Below, in pieces: positions 37,489 through 46,430 of a DNA stretch of 64,000 nt. The notes beneath the pieces are model-generated. The model did no database searches and was not told the DNA's origin. It was given only the letters and a program-made list of their open reading frames with translations. Made by a program: the position numbers and the translations under genes. The stretch covers positions 496,001 to 560,000 of the forward strand of contig NZ_JAHXDN010000002.1 of the NCBI RefSeq assembly GCF_019375555.1. Direction: 5' to 3'. Within the stretch, counting starts at the first letter, position 1. Every line of letters begins with the position of its first letter. The stretch comes from Roseobacter insulae (GTDB taxonomy: Bacteria > Pseudomonadota > Alphaproteobacteria > Rhodobacterales > Rhodobacteraceae).

Positions 37489-38518
37489 AGCGGATCCTCG
37501 GATCGAGAATGCCGTAGAGCACGTCCGCGATCAGATTGAAGAGCACGATGAGGATGGCAAAGATGAACGTCAGGGTCATCACCATCGGCAGGTCATTGGC
37601 GAAAAGGGCGGTCAACAGCAGCTGCCCGATACCGTTCACCTTGAAGAGCGTCTCGGTGATGATGGCACCGCCGAAGATCGACGGAATGCCAAGCGCGATC
37701 ACCGTGATGATCGGGATCATCGAGTTGCGCAGCACGTGAACCAGAACCACGGCGCTTTCCTTCAGGCCCTTGGCCCTGGCGGTGCGCACGTAGTCCTGGT
37801 TGAGATTGTCGAGCATGGAGGCACGCATAAAACGGCTGATCTGGGCTGTTGTCTGCAAGGCCAGCACCATCACCGGCATGATCATCTGTTGCAGCTGGAC
37901 TTTGAAGCTTGCCCAGTCCGTCACCACATGGGTGGTGTCATAGATCGACGGGAACCAGCCAAGGTTGACCGAGAAGATCACGATCACCAGAACCCCGGAG
38001 AAAAACGGCGGCACCGAGAAGCCGATCATCGAGACGAAAGTGCCCGCCTGATCGAAAAGGGAGTATTGCTTGTAGGCAGAATAGATCCCGATCGGCAGGG
38101 CGATCAGGATGCCCACGATGTAGGACATGCCCACGACCCAGAGGGTTTGCGGCATGCGTTGCATCACGATGTCCATCACCGGCGACCGGGTCTGCCATGA
38201 GATCACCCGCAGCTTGCCTTCGGCAAAGGCGGTGTCGGGCAACCATCCCAGCAGCAGGCTTTCCCGCGTGGCCCAGTCGAGAAAGACCTGGGGTTCGATC
38301 CAGAAAAACTGCACCAGCCATTTCCAGTACTGGATATGAATGGGCGCGCCGAGGCCGAGGGCTTCGCGCATTTTCTGTTTGACTTCGGGGGGAACGGTCA
38401 GGGGCACCTGTGCCATCGGGTCACCCGGGGCCAGTTGCAAGAGCAGGAAGATCACAACGCTGATGAAAAGCAGCGTCGGGATCGACAGGACCAGCCGTCG
38501 GATGGTGTATGTCAGCAT
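37481..38518 (-). CDS. Peptide/opine-type ABC transporter permease (OppB/DppB-like)
   Basis: This is the partner permease. The 345-residue protein has the OppB N-terminus (MLTYTIRRLVLSIPTLLFIS) with its membrane helix, a large periplasmic loop of about 90 residues, and five more helices. The EAA docking loop reads VRTARAKGLKESAVVLVHVLRN. It is separated from the binding-protein gene by 118 bases holding a strong hairpin and overlaps oppC by 8 bases. Confidence 0.93.
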   Translation of the reverse strand: MLTYTIRRLVLSIPTLLFISVVIFLLLQLAPGDPMAQVPLTVPPEVKQKMREALGLGAPIHIQYWKWLVQFFWIEPQVFLDWATRESLLLGWLPDTAFAEGKLRVISWQTRSPVMDIVMQRMPQTLWVVGMSYIVGILIALPIGIYSAYKQYSLFDQAGTFVSMIGFSVPPFFSGVLVIVIFSVNLGWFPSIYDTTHVVTDWASFKVQLQQMIMPVMVLALQTTAQISRFMRASMLDNLNQDYVRTARAKGLKESAVVLVHVLRNSMIPIITVIALGIPSIFGGAIITETLFKVNGIGQLLLTALFANDLPMVMTLTFIFAILIVLFNLIADVLYGILDPRIRYD

Positions 38519-38598
38519 GTGCTACGCCTTTATGCGTTAGTCTTGTTATTGGTGGAAAAGAGGCAGGACCGGATCTGGCCAGAGATGCGAAAACCAAG

Positions 38599-38624
38599 CG
38601 GGGCGCGGAATGGTCCGCGCCCCG
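38599..38624 (-). terminator. Intercistronic hairpin between binding-protein and permease genes
   Basis: Perfect 11-bp GC-rich arms (CGGGGCGCGGA/TCCGCGCCCCG) with loop ATGG lie 12 bases after the oppA-like stop codon, read on the minus strand. The following minus-strand bases are CTTGGTTTTC, a poor T tract. This layout fits a partial terminator or 3' stabiliser that lets the binding protein be made in excess over the permeases. Confidence 0.75.
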
Positions 38625-38636
38625 TTCGATATCACA

Positions 38637-40358
38637 TCAGTTGCCGATCCGGTACCAGTCCGCCGCGTTCCACAGCTCGCTGTCCCATGTGTTGAGGATC
38701 ACACCACCAAGCGTGTTGGAGTGTGCCGACACACGACCACGATCCACCAGCGGTACGATTGTCATCGTCTCGCGGGTGATGATGTCGTTCAGGCGTTTGG
38801 CAATCTCGCCGCGCTTGTCGAGCTCACCTGTCCGTGCCAACTCATCCAGCAACGCATCATACTCTTCGTTGCAGAAGCGGTTGATGTTCTCACCCTGCCA
38901 CTGGCTCGCGGGCTTGGGCTCGTTGCCGCAACGATAGGCCGAGAGATAAGCCTGCGGGTCGGTGCCATCGAAGTTGTTGGCGTACATCTCCACGTCCGCG
39001 TAAAACTTCTGGAAGGTATCGGGCGAGCCCGGGTCACCGCCGAAGAACACGGAGGCATCGAGGTTGCGCAGTTCGGTTTCGACACCGATCTGGTTCCACC
39101 AGTCCTTGATCAGCGCCTGGAAGTCCTGGCGCACGGCGTTGGTGGATGTCTGGTACAGGATCGACAGTTTCACGCCGTCCTTGTCACGCACGCCGTCGCC
39201 ATCGCTGTCGACCCAGCCGGCCTCATCCAGCAGCGCGTTGGCGCCATCAATGTCCTGCGTCAGGCACTCGGTGTTGTCGGAGGCATAAAGCGCCGGCGCG
39301 GGCACGAGGTTGCAGGTCGCACGACCCGCCTGACCGTAGCCGATCTCGACCAGCAGTTCACGGTCGATCGCCATGGAGAGCGCCTTGCGCACGCTGAAAT
39401 CTGACAGGAACGGGTGCGGATGCGCAATGGTGGAGCGCTCCCCTTCGGGCAGATCCGGCGATGGGTTCGTCAGGTTCATTTCCAGACGTTCAACCAATGT
39501 GCCAAACGCGGAGACGGGAACGCCCTTGCCACCTTCTGCCATCTTGGCCAGAACGTCCGGTGCAAGTTGCAGGTTCCACGCGTAGTCGAATTCGCCGGTT
39601 TCCAGAACCGCACGCCCCGCGGCCGTGGCATCACCACCACCCTTGAAGGTCAGCGAAGCAAACGCGGGTTTGCCTTCGTGGCGGAAATTCTCGTTCGCCA
39701 CCATCTGGATCACGTCGTTGGGACGGAAATCGGTAACCACGAACGGGCCTGTGCCGATCGGGTTGAAATTGGCTTCGGTGCACTCGGGCGCCTTGGCTCC
39801 GAGGCAATCTGCGAACTGTGCTTTTTGAATAATCGGGGACTGACCGCCCATGAAGGGGCCATAGGGGTTCGGTTTGGCATCAACGAACGTCACCTTGACC
39901 GTCAGGTCATCGATGATTTCAACGCTGTCGACGCCGTCAAATTTTGCCGCCTGGGCGCAGCCGCCTTCCGGGTGCATGCAGTATTCCGCCGTGAAGGCCA
40001 CGTCGGCGGAGGTCACCGGGCTGCCGTCCGACCAGATCAGGCCCTCGGACAGTTTCCATGTGATGGATTTCAGGTCCGCGCTCACGCCGCCGTTTTCAAC
40101 GGTGGGGATTTCGTCGACCAGATAGGGCACCAACGCGCCGTTTTCGTCATACCGGCCCAGCGGCTCGATCACCAGTGAGGCGGATTCGATGTCCTTGGTG
40201 CCACCGGACAGATAGGGGTTCAGGATCGACGGGGCCTGCCAGTAGATGATATTGACTTGACCGTCTCTTCCACGTTCGCCCTCATGGCCGTCCGCGAATG
40301 CGACGGGCGCCAAGGCTGTTGTCGCAATTGCTCCCATCAATAGGGTTTTAAGTTTCAT
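38637..40358 (-). CDS. Periplasmic peptide-type substrate-binding protein (OppA/DppA-like)
   Basis: This is a solute-binding protein of the SBP_bac_5 cluster for a peptide, opine or related substrate. The 573-residue precursor has a Sec signal (MKLKTLLMGAIATTALAPVA, cleavage after AFA-D). Family marks are IIYWQAPSILNPYLSGG near the mature start, YLVDEIPTVENGG, ITWKLSEGLIWSDGSPVTSADV near 120, and the RKALSMAIDRELLVEIGY helix near 335. ATG 40358 is chosen because GGAG precedes it; the open frame reaches 40379. It heads the minus-strand transport genes and is divergent from the ATPase gene. Confidence 0.93.
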   Translation of the reverse strand: MKLKTLLMGAIATTALAPVAFADGHEGERGRDGQVNIIYWQAPSILNPYLSGGTKDIESASLVIEPLGRYDENGALVPYLVDEIPTVENGGVSADLKSITWKLSEGLIWSDGSPVTSADVAFTAEYCMHPEGGCAQAAKFDGVDSVEIIDDLTVKVTFVDAKPNPYGPFMGGQSPIIQKAQFADCLGAKAPECTEANFNPIGTGPFVVTDFRPNDVIQMVANENFRHEGKPAFASLTFKGGGDATAAGRAVLETGEFDYAWNLQLAPDVLAKMAEGGKGVPVSAFGTLVERLEMNLTNPSPDLPEGERSTIAHPHPFLSDFSVRKALSMAIDRELLVEIGYGQAGRATCNLVPAPALYASDNTECLTQDIDGANALLDEAGWVDSDGDGVRDKDGVKLSILYQTSTNAVRQDFQALIKDWWNQIGVETELRNLDASVFFGGDPGSPDTFQKFYADVEMYANNFDGTDPQAYLSAYRCGNEPKPASQWQGENINRFCNEEYDALLDELARTGELDKRGEIAKRLNDIITRETMTIVPLVDRGRVSAHSNTLGGVILNTWDSELWNAADWYRIGN

Positions 40359-40577
40359 TTCATACTCCATGTTGGACACTTTCGTGCCGTTGAGCGCCTC
40401 AATTCAAGTCTGGGCGCTATCTTGCTTGCCGAGAAAGGTGTGAGAACACTGGCCTAACGCTGCAAAAAGACGCAGTTTTTGAGCCGATCCCCCGGGTGCA
40501 TGCGCCCATCGAAGCATCTTTTTCGGAAAAAGCAAGCCTTGATACAGGTCACCTTGAGGAAACTGTGCCGGTCGGGT

Positions 40578-40607
40578 TTGACACCACCGGCCGCTTGGCT
40601 TTAGCGT
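40578..40607 (+). promoter_or_regulatory. Candidate promoter for the fused ATPase gene
   Basis: A perfect -35 hexamer TTGACA (40578-40583) is followed 18 bases later by TAGCGT (40602-40607, weak -10). The inverted repeat GCCGGT/ACCGGC (40567-40572 with 40586-40591) overlaps the -35 and could be an operator. It lies in the 276-base gap between the two divergent transport units. Confidence 0.35.
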
Positions 40608-40634
40608 CTTTGAATAAGAACATCAGGGGCGGCG

Positions 40635-42479
40635 ATGCTGGATCAAGAACAACAAACCGGTGCAGTGCATCCAATTGCGCAAATCAAGGGGCTGCGGGTT
40701 GAATTTCAAACCAAGGACGGGCCGGTGGTCGGGGTCGAGGATGTCTCGTTTGACATCAACCCGGGCGAGACGGTCTGCGTGGTGGGTGAAAGCGGGTCCG
40801 GCAAGTCGGTGTCCTCCCTGTCGCTGATGCGGCTGGTCGAATTCGGCGGCGGCGAGATTACCGGCGGGCAGCTCTGGTTCGACCGTCCGGATGCGGATGA
40901 CGTCGATCTGGCGAAAACCGATCCGGAGAGCATGCGGGCGATCCGTGGCAACGAGATCGGGATGATCTTTCAGGAGCCGATGACGGCGCTGAACCCGGTT
41001 TTCACCGTGGGGCGGCAACTGACCGAGGGACTGCGCCTGCACAAGGATATGACGCGGGCCGAGGCGGAGGCCCGCGCGCTGGAACTGTTGCGTGAAGTGC
41101 GCATTCCCGAGCCGGAGCGTCGCCTGACGCAATATCCGCACGAGCTGTCCGGCGGGATGCGCCAGCGGGTAGTGATAGCCATGGCGCTTGCCTGCAAGCC
41201 GCGCCTGTTGATCGCAGATGAACCGACCACGGCGCTTGATGTGACCATTCAGGCGGAGATCCTGGCGCTGATGGACCGCCTCAAGCGCGAAACGGGCACC
41301 GCGGTGATGTTCATCACCCATGACATGGCCGTTGTCGCGCAGATGGCTGACCGGGTGGTGGTGATGTTCCGCGGCAACAAGGTCGAGGAAGGCCCGGTCG
41401 AGGAGATTTTCGAGAACCCGCAGCACGCCTACACCAAGGCCTTGCTGGCGGCGGTGCCCAAGCTTGGCGAGATGACCGGCAAACCGCTGCCCGAACCGAT
41501 GAAGCTGCTCGGCACAAAGAATGACGAGATCAGGCCGATCCCGGGGACCGACGAGGTGCTGCTGACCGTTCGGAACCTGACCACGCGCTTCCCGGTCAAG
41601 GGCGGATTTTTCCGCCGGACGGTGGCCAATGTGCACGCGGTCGAAGACCTGTCGTTCACCATCAACAAGGGTCAGACGCTCAGCCTTGTAGGCGAAAGCG
41701 GCTGTGGCAAATCCACGGCAGGGCGGTCGATCCTGCGGCTGGTCGATCCGATGTCCGGCGAGGTCGATCTTGATGGCACCGATATCATGGCGCTGGATCA
41801 CAATGCGCTGCGCGAAGCGCGCCTGGACATGCAAATGATCTTTCAGGACCCCTTCGCCTCGCTCAATCCGCAGATGCAGCTGAGCGATCAGGTGGCCGAG
41901 CCGATCCACAACTACGGCACCCTCAAGGGCGCCGCTATTCAGGACAGGGTGGCGATGCTGTTTGACCGGGTGGAATTGCCGCGCAGTTTCATGCGCCGCT
42001 TCCCGCATGAGCTTTCCGGCGGGCAACGCCAGCGGGTGGCCATCGCCCGGGCACTGGCGCTCAACCCGAAACTGATCATCGCAGACGAGGCCGTGTCGGC
42101 GCTGGATGTGTCGGTGCAGGCGCAGGTGTTGAACCTGATGATGGAATTGCAGGCGGAATTGGGTCTGTCCTTCCTGTTCATCAGCCACGATATGGCGGTG
42201 GTTGAACGTGTCAGCCATCATGTCGGCGTCATGTATCTGGGGCGCATCGTCGAGATGGGGCCGCGTGCGCGGGTGTTCGAGAACCCGCAGCACCCCTATA
42301 CGCAGGCGCTGATGAAAGCGGTGCCCATTGCAGACCCGCGTCAGCGCAAGGATGAGAGGGATCTGAATTTCAAACCGATCCCGTCACCCATTCACCCGGT
42401 GGGTTACGTGCCCGAACCATCGCGTTACCGCGAAGTGGAAACCGGGCACCTCGTGCTTGAAACCGACAGCGGATACTGA
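40635..42479 (+). CDS. Fused double ATP-binding protein of peptide-type ABC transporter (OppD-OppF in one chain)
   Basis: One 614-residue polypeptide contains two complete ABC ATPase domains, which in the Opp/Dpp systems are separate proteins (D and F). The first has Walker A GESGSGKS at 51-58 and signature LSGGMRQR near 171. The second has Walker [10 protein letters not shown] near 353 and signature LSGGQRQR near 459. Each ends with the oligopeptide-type C-terminal extension ([36 protein letters not shown]). It would energise the OppB/OppC-like permeases encoded divergently. GsiA is a known example of this fused form. The deacylase gene follows after 6 bases. Confidence 0.94.
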   Translation: MLDQEQQTGAVHPIAQIKGLRVEFQTKDGPVVGVEDVSFDINPGETVCVVGESGSGKSVSSLSLMRLVEFGGGEITGGQLWFDRPDADDVDLAKTDPESMRAIRGNEIGMIFQEPMTALNPVFTVGRQLTEGLRLHKDMTRAEAEARALELLREVRIPEPERRLTQYPHELSGGMRQRVVIAMALACKPRLLIADEPTTALDVTIQAEILALMDRLKRETGTAVMFITHDMAVVAQMADRVVVMFRGNKVEEGPVEEIFENPQHAYTKALLAAVPKLGEMTGKPLPEPMKLLGTKNDEIRPIPGTDEVLLTVRNLTTRFPVKGGFFRRTVANVHAVEDLSFTINKGQTLSLVGESGCGKSTAGRSILRLVDPMSGEVDLDGTDIMALDHNALREARLDMQMIFQDPFASLNPQMQLSDQVAEPIHNYGTLKGAAIQDRVAMLFDRVELPRSFMRRFPHELSGGQRQRVAIARALALNPKLIIADEAVSALDVSVQAQVLNLMMELQAELGLSFLFISHDMAVVERVSHHVGVMYLGRIVEMGPRARVFENPQHPYTQALMKAVPIADPRQRKDERDLNFKPIPSPIHPVGYVPEPSRYREVETGHLVLETDSGY

Positions 42480-42485
42480 CCGGGA

Positions 42486-43649
42486 ATGGCTGATCGCCTT
42501 GCACCGCTGGATATTCTGCGCCGCCTTGTCGCCTTTCCGACGGTGAGCCGCGACACCAATCTGCCGCTCATCGACTGGGTGGAAGACTACCTCGAAAGCC
42601 ACGGTATCAGGGCCCATCGCTATACCGATCCCGACCAGCCCAAGGCGGCGCTGTTTGCGCATGTCGGCCCGTGGGAGGAAGGGGCGATAGTCCTGTCGGG
42701 CCACACCGATGTTGTGCCTGTGGATGGCCAGCCCTGGGACACGGATCCTTTCGACGTTGTGGAAAAGGACGGCAAGTATTTCGGCCGTGGCACCTGCGAC
42801 ATGAAAGGGTTTGACGCCCTGGCAATCTGGGCGCTGGTCGAGGCACATCACGCCGGGGTCAGACGTCCGCTTCAGATCGCCCTGAGCTTTGACGAGGAGG
42901 TGGGCTGTACCGGCGCGCCGCCCATGATCGAGGCGATGCAACCGGTGCTGCCGAAGGGATCGGCGGTCATCGTCGGCGAGCCCTCGTCGATGCGCGCGGT
43001 GTCCGGCCACAAGGGCGGCACCGGGTTTGACACGCATGTGCAGGGCTTCGAGGTGCACAGTTCGCTTCTCGACCGCGGCGTCAACGCCATCATGTATGGG
43101 GCCAAGCTCATCGAGTGGGCCAATGAGATGAACAGCGCCAATCAGGCCGATAGGTCAAGCGATCTGGCGGCGATGTTCGATCCGCCTTTCACCACGGTGC
43201 ATGTCGGCATGATCGAAGGCGGCACCGCGCATAACATCACCGCCAAGGACTGCCGTTTCGCGATGGATTTCCGGGTTGTCCCCGGCGAGGACAAGACCGA
43301 CTGGGAAAAACGCTACCGGGCGCGGGTGGCCGAAGTCGAGACGCTGATGCAGTCGGTTGTCCCCGACACAAGGATCGAGATTTCACCGCGTTTCGACGTT
43401 CCGGCGCTGAAGCCTGAAACCGATGGCGAGGCGGAGACCCTTGCGCGCATGCTGACCGGGGATAACGCCAGCCACGTGGTGAGCTATGGGACCGAAGCCG
43501 GGCAGTTCCAGCAGGCGGGATATTCCGCGGTGATCTGTGGCCCGGGTGATATCGCGCAGGCGCACCAACCCAATGAATTCATCTCGGTGGCTGAATTCGA
43601 GGCCGGGCAGACCTTCATGCAGAAACTCGTGACACGATTGGCCGAATGA
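42486..43649 (+). CDS. argE: ArgE/DapE-type deacylase (M20 metallopeptidase)
   Basis: A 387-residue dinuclear zinc amidohydrolase that matches acetylornithine deacetylase best. Metal-ligand segments are SGHTDVVPVDGQPWDTDPF near residue 78, GRGTCDMKGFDA near 103 and SFDEEVGCTGAPPM near 138; the dimerisation domain follows, and the last ligand His lies in the GDIAQAHQPNEFISVAEF segment. Because it is coupled to a peptide-type transporter, its physiological substrate may be an imported N-acyl amino acid instead of acetylornithine. The gene symbol reflects homology only. Confidence 0.85.
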   Translation: MADRLAPLDILRRLVAFPTVSRDTNLPLIDWVEDYLESHGIRAHRYTDPDQPKAALFAHVGPWEEGAIVLSGHTDVVPVDGQPWDTDPFDVVEKDGKYFGRGTCDMKGFDALAIWALVEAHHAGVRRPLQIALSFDEEVGCTGAPPMIEAMQPVLPKGSAVIVGEPSSMRAVSGHKGGTGFDTHVQGFEVHSSLLDRGVNAIMYGAKLIEWANEMNSANQADRSSDLAAMFDPPFTTVHVGMIEGGTAHNITAKDCRFAMDFRVVPGEDKTDWEKRYRARVAEVETLMQSVVPDTRIEISPRFDVPALKPETDGEAETLARMLTGDNASHVVSYGTEAGQFQQAGYSAVICGPGDIAQAHQPNEFISVAEFEAGQTFMQKLVTRLAE

Positions 43650-43697
43650 CTGCGCTCGCCAGATGGTGCCGGTCGGGCGCAGCTGGCGCCTGCGTCC

Positions 43698-45065
43698 TTG
43701 GCGCGATACCTGACTGACGTGCATGCTTTTCCAATTTCACTGTCGACGCCTGTGCGCTTTTCCGGACCGGTACCGGCAAAAGCCGATGTGGTGGTGATCG
43801 GCGGCGGTGTGATCGGGGTGTCAACCGCCCTGTTCCTGGCACGCGCAGGTCGAAGAACGGTTCTTCTTGAAAAGGGCCGCATTGCCGCCGAACAATCCGG
43901 CCGGAACTGGGGCTGGATCAGGCAGCAGGGCCGCGATCCTGATGAATTGCCGATCATGGTCGAAGCAAACCGCTTGTGGCGCGGGCTTTCGGCCGAGACA
44001 CATCAGGACATCGGGTTGAGACAGGCCGGTGTCACCTATCTGGCAGCCTCCGGGGCGCAGATGGCGCGATACGCGGCGTGGGCTCCGATTGCGCGGGAAC
44101 AGGGGGTCGACACGCGTCTGATGAGCGCGGCGGAAACCGCGGCGCTGCTTCCCGGGGCGGCACGGCGCTATACCGGCGCGCTTCACACCGCTTCGGACAT
44201 GAAAGCGGAGCCGTGGCAGGCGGTGCCCGCGCTGGCAGAGATCGCGGCCCGCGAAGGCGCCACCCTCGTTGAGAACTGCGCGGTTCGGTCGCTGGATGTG
44301 GCCGCGGGCCGGGTCGCGGGCGTGGTTACTGAACAAGGTCGGATCAGCGCGCCCGAAGTTGTGCTGGCGGGGGGCGCGTGGTCAACCCTCTTGTTGCGCC
44401 ATCACGGCATCGACCTGCCACAGCTTTCGGTACGCGCCACCGTGGCGGCCACAACTCCCCTGCCTGCGGTGGCTGACGGCGGCGTTGCGGACGAAACATT
44501 GGCGTTTCGCCACCGGGCGGACGGCGGCTACACGCTCGCGCCCGGCGGATTTCACGAGCTTTTTGTGGGCTGGGACGCGGTGCGCGCGCTGCCGAAGTTC
44601 CTCACCCAGTTGCGCGCGCATCCCTTTGGCACAAGGTTCTACCCGGCAGCACCGCGCGGTTATCCCGATGCCTGGACAACGCCGCGCCGGTGGTCACCGG
44701 ATGCGCAAAGCCCCTTTGAAAGGATGCGAATCCTTGATCCGCGCCCCAATAAAAGGCGCGCCAGCCGGCTCAAACGCCAGTTTGCCGGCCGGTTCCCTGA
44801 ATTGCCGTCATTTGAGCTGTCACAGGTCTGGGCGGGCATGATCGACACGATGCCCGACCTTGTTCCGGTGGTCGATAGGGTTGCGGCCCTTCCCGGCCTG
44901 ACCCTTGGCACGGGCATGAGCGGACATGGCTTTGGCATCGGGCCTGCCATTGGGCGCATTCTGGCGGACCTTGCGCAGCACAACGATCCCGGTCATGACC
45001 TGTTGCGGTTTCGCCTGTCGCGGTTTACCGATGGCAGTGCGATGCGCCTTGGACCAGCCCTGTGA
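43698..45065 (+). CDS. FAD-dependent amino acid/amine oxidoreductase (DAO family)
   Basis: The 455-residue flavoprotein has the Rossmann FAD motif DVVVIGGGVIGVSTALFLARAG near residue 27, then LLEKGRIAAEQSGRNWGWIRQQGRD, common in D-amino acid and glycine/sarcosine oxidase-like enzymes of this group. GTGMSGHGFGIGPAIGRILADL near the end closes the FAD site. The N-terminus is uncertain. TTG 43698 opens the frame, GTG 43719 is an alternative, and neither has a good ribosome binding site. It follows argE after 48 bases. A role in oxidising the amino product of the deacylase is plausible but inferred. Confidence 0.82.
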   Translation: MARYLTDVHAFPISLSTPVRFSGPVPAKADVVVIGGGVIGVSTALFLARAGRRTVLLEKGRIAAEQSGRNWGWIRQQGRDPDELPIMVEANRLWRGLSAETHQDIGLRQAGVTYLAASGAQMARYAAWAPIAREQGVDTRLMSAAETAALLPGAARRYTGALHTASDMKAEPWQAVPALAEIAAREGATLVENCAVRSLDVAAGRVAGVVTEQGRISAPEVVLAGGAWSTLLLRHHGIDLPQLSVRATVAATTPLPAVADGGVADETLAFRHRADGGYTLAPGGFHELFVGWDAVRALPKFLTQLRAHPFGTRFYPAAPRGYPDAWTTPRRWSPDAQSPFERMRILDPRPNKRRASRLKRQFAGRFPELPSFELSQVWAGMIDTMPDLVPVVDRVAALPGLTLGTGMSGHGFGIGPAIGRILADLAQHNDPGHDLLRFRLSRFTDGSAMRLGPAL

Positions 45066-45263
45066 TGCGCTGTCGCGAAATAGACCTCGGATCAGGTTGA
45101 AGCCGCGGCAGGGAGGTTTAAGATAACATCAAGCGGTCAGAATCATGCCCGTATTTCCGTGCCGAGCAGGCACCAACGTCCAAAAGCCTGATGCAAAGCG
45201 GTTGGCTGCCATGGCAGTTCAGGACCCGCACGATGTCAGTGACACTTCAAGGAGAGATCCCGA

Positions 45264-46430
45264 ATGCCCGTCAAAAACCGTTTTGCCGAATTGCATGACG
45301 AAATCACTGCATGGCGACGTGATTTGCATGAACATCCCGAATTGCTGTTTGACACGCATCGCACATCCGCGCTGGTGGCCGAGAAACTGGCAGCCTTCGG
45401 TTGTGACGAGGTTGTCACGGGCATCGGTCGCACCGGCGTGGTCGGCGTGATCAAGGGCAAAACCGACCAGTCAGGCAAGGTGATCGGCCTGCGCGCCGAC
45501 ATGGACGCGCTGCCCATCCAGGAACAGACCGGAGTCGACTACGCGTCCAAGACGCCCGGTGCGATGCATGCCTGTGGCCATGACGGGCACACCGCGATGC
45601 TTCTGGGGGCGGCCAAATACCTGGCCGAGACGCGCAACTTCGATGGCACCGCTGTCGTGATCTTTCAGCCTGCCGAAGAAGGCGGCGGCGGCGGGCGCGA
45701 GATGTGCAATGACGGGATGATGGAACGCTTTGGCATTCAGGAAGTCTACGGCATGCACAACTGGCCGGGGCGTCCGCTGGGCAGCTTTGCAATCCGACCC
45801 GGTGCATTTTTCGCCGCCACGGACATCTTCGAGATCGAGGTCGAAGGCGTCGGCGGGCATGCCGCGAAACCGCATGAGACGGTGGATACCACAGTTGTCG
45901 CCAGCCATATCGTCGTTGCCGCGCAGACCATTGCGAGCCGGAATGCCGACCCGGTAGACCAGATCGTCGTCTCCGTCACCGCCTTCGAGACGTCGTCAAA
46001 GGCGTTCAACGTGATCCCGCAGCGGGTGATGCTGAAAGGCACGGTGCGGACAATGTCCGACGAAATGCGCGACCTTGCAGAGACGCGACTGAAAGCGGTG
46101 GCGACGGGGATTGCGGCAAGCTTCGGCGCCGAGGCTCGCGTCGATTACACGCGAAATTACCCGGTGATGGTCAACCACGGCGAACAGACTGAATTTGCGG
46201 CGAAAGTTGCAGAGAAAGTCGCGGGTGCCTGTGAAGAAGCGCCGCTGGTCATGGGGGGCGAAGACTTTGCCTTCATGCTGGAAGAGCGCCCCGGAGCCTA
46301 TATTCTGGTAGGGAACGGGCCGGGAGCAGCTGTGCATCACCCGGAGTACAACTTCAACGACGATGCAATTCCGGCCGGGTGCAGCTGGTGGGCTGAAATC
46401 GTCGAACAGCGCTTGCCCGCCGCGCCCTAG
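45264..46430 (+). CDS. M20-family amidohydrolase (hippurate hydrolase/IAA-amino acid hydrolase-like)
   Basis: The 388-residue M20D amidohydrolase cleaves N-acyl or N-aroyl amino acids. The metal motif HACGHDGHTAMLLGAAKYL is near residue 98, FQPAEEGGGGGREM near 132 contains the catalytic Glu, and the C-terminal MGGEDFAFMLE and VHHPEYNFND segments hold further ligands. AAGGAGAG precedes ATG 45264. It lies 198 bases after the FAD enzyme gene, so it may have its own promoter. Its 3' end overlaps the opposite-strand glycosyltransferase by 4 bases. Two M20 enzymes beside one peptide-type importer suggest handling of acylated amino acids. Confidence 0.9.
   Translation: MPVKNRFAELHDEITAWRRDLHEHPELLFDTHRTSALVAEKLAAFGCDEVVTGIGRTGVVGVIKGKTDQSGKVIGLRADMDALPIQEQTGVDYASKTPGAMHACGHDGHTAMLLGAAKYLAETRNFDGTAVVIFQPAEEGGGGGREMCNDGMMERFGIQEVYGMHNWPGRPLGSFAIRPGAFFAATDIFEIEVEGVGGHAAKPHETVDTTVVASHIVVAAQTIASRNADPVDQIVVSVTAFETSSKAFNVIPQRVMLKGTVRTMSDEMRDLAETRLKAVATGIAASFGAEARVDYTRNYPVMVNHGEQTEFAAKVAEKVAGACEEAPLVMGGEDFAFMLEERPGAYILVGNGPGAAVHHPEYNFNDDAIPAGCSWWAEIVEQRLPAAP

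Noticed and set aside
40545-40558. Possible FNR-like half site (TTGATACAGGTCAC) upstream of the fused ATPase gene
   Set aside because: Only the left half matches the consensus; too degenerate to report as a site.
40623-42293. Long minus-strand open frame antisense to the fused ATPase gene
   Set aside because: The plus strand carries two complete ABC ATPase domains with all motifs. The reverse product is His/Arg-rich shadow sequence.
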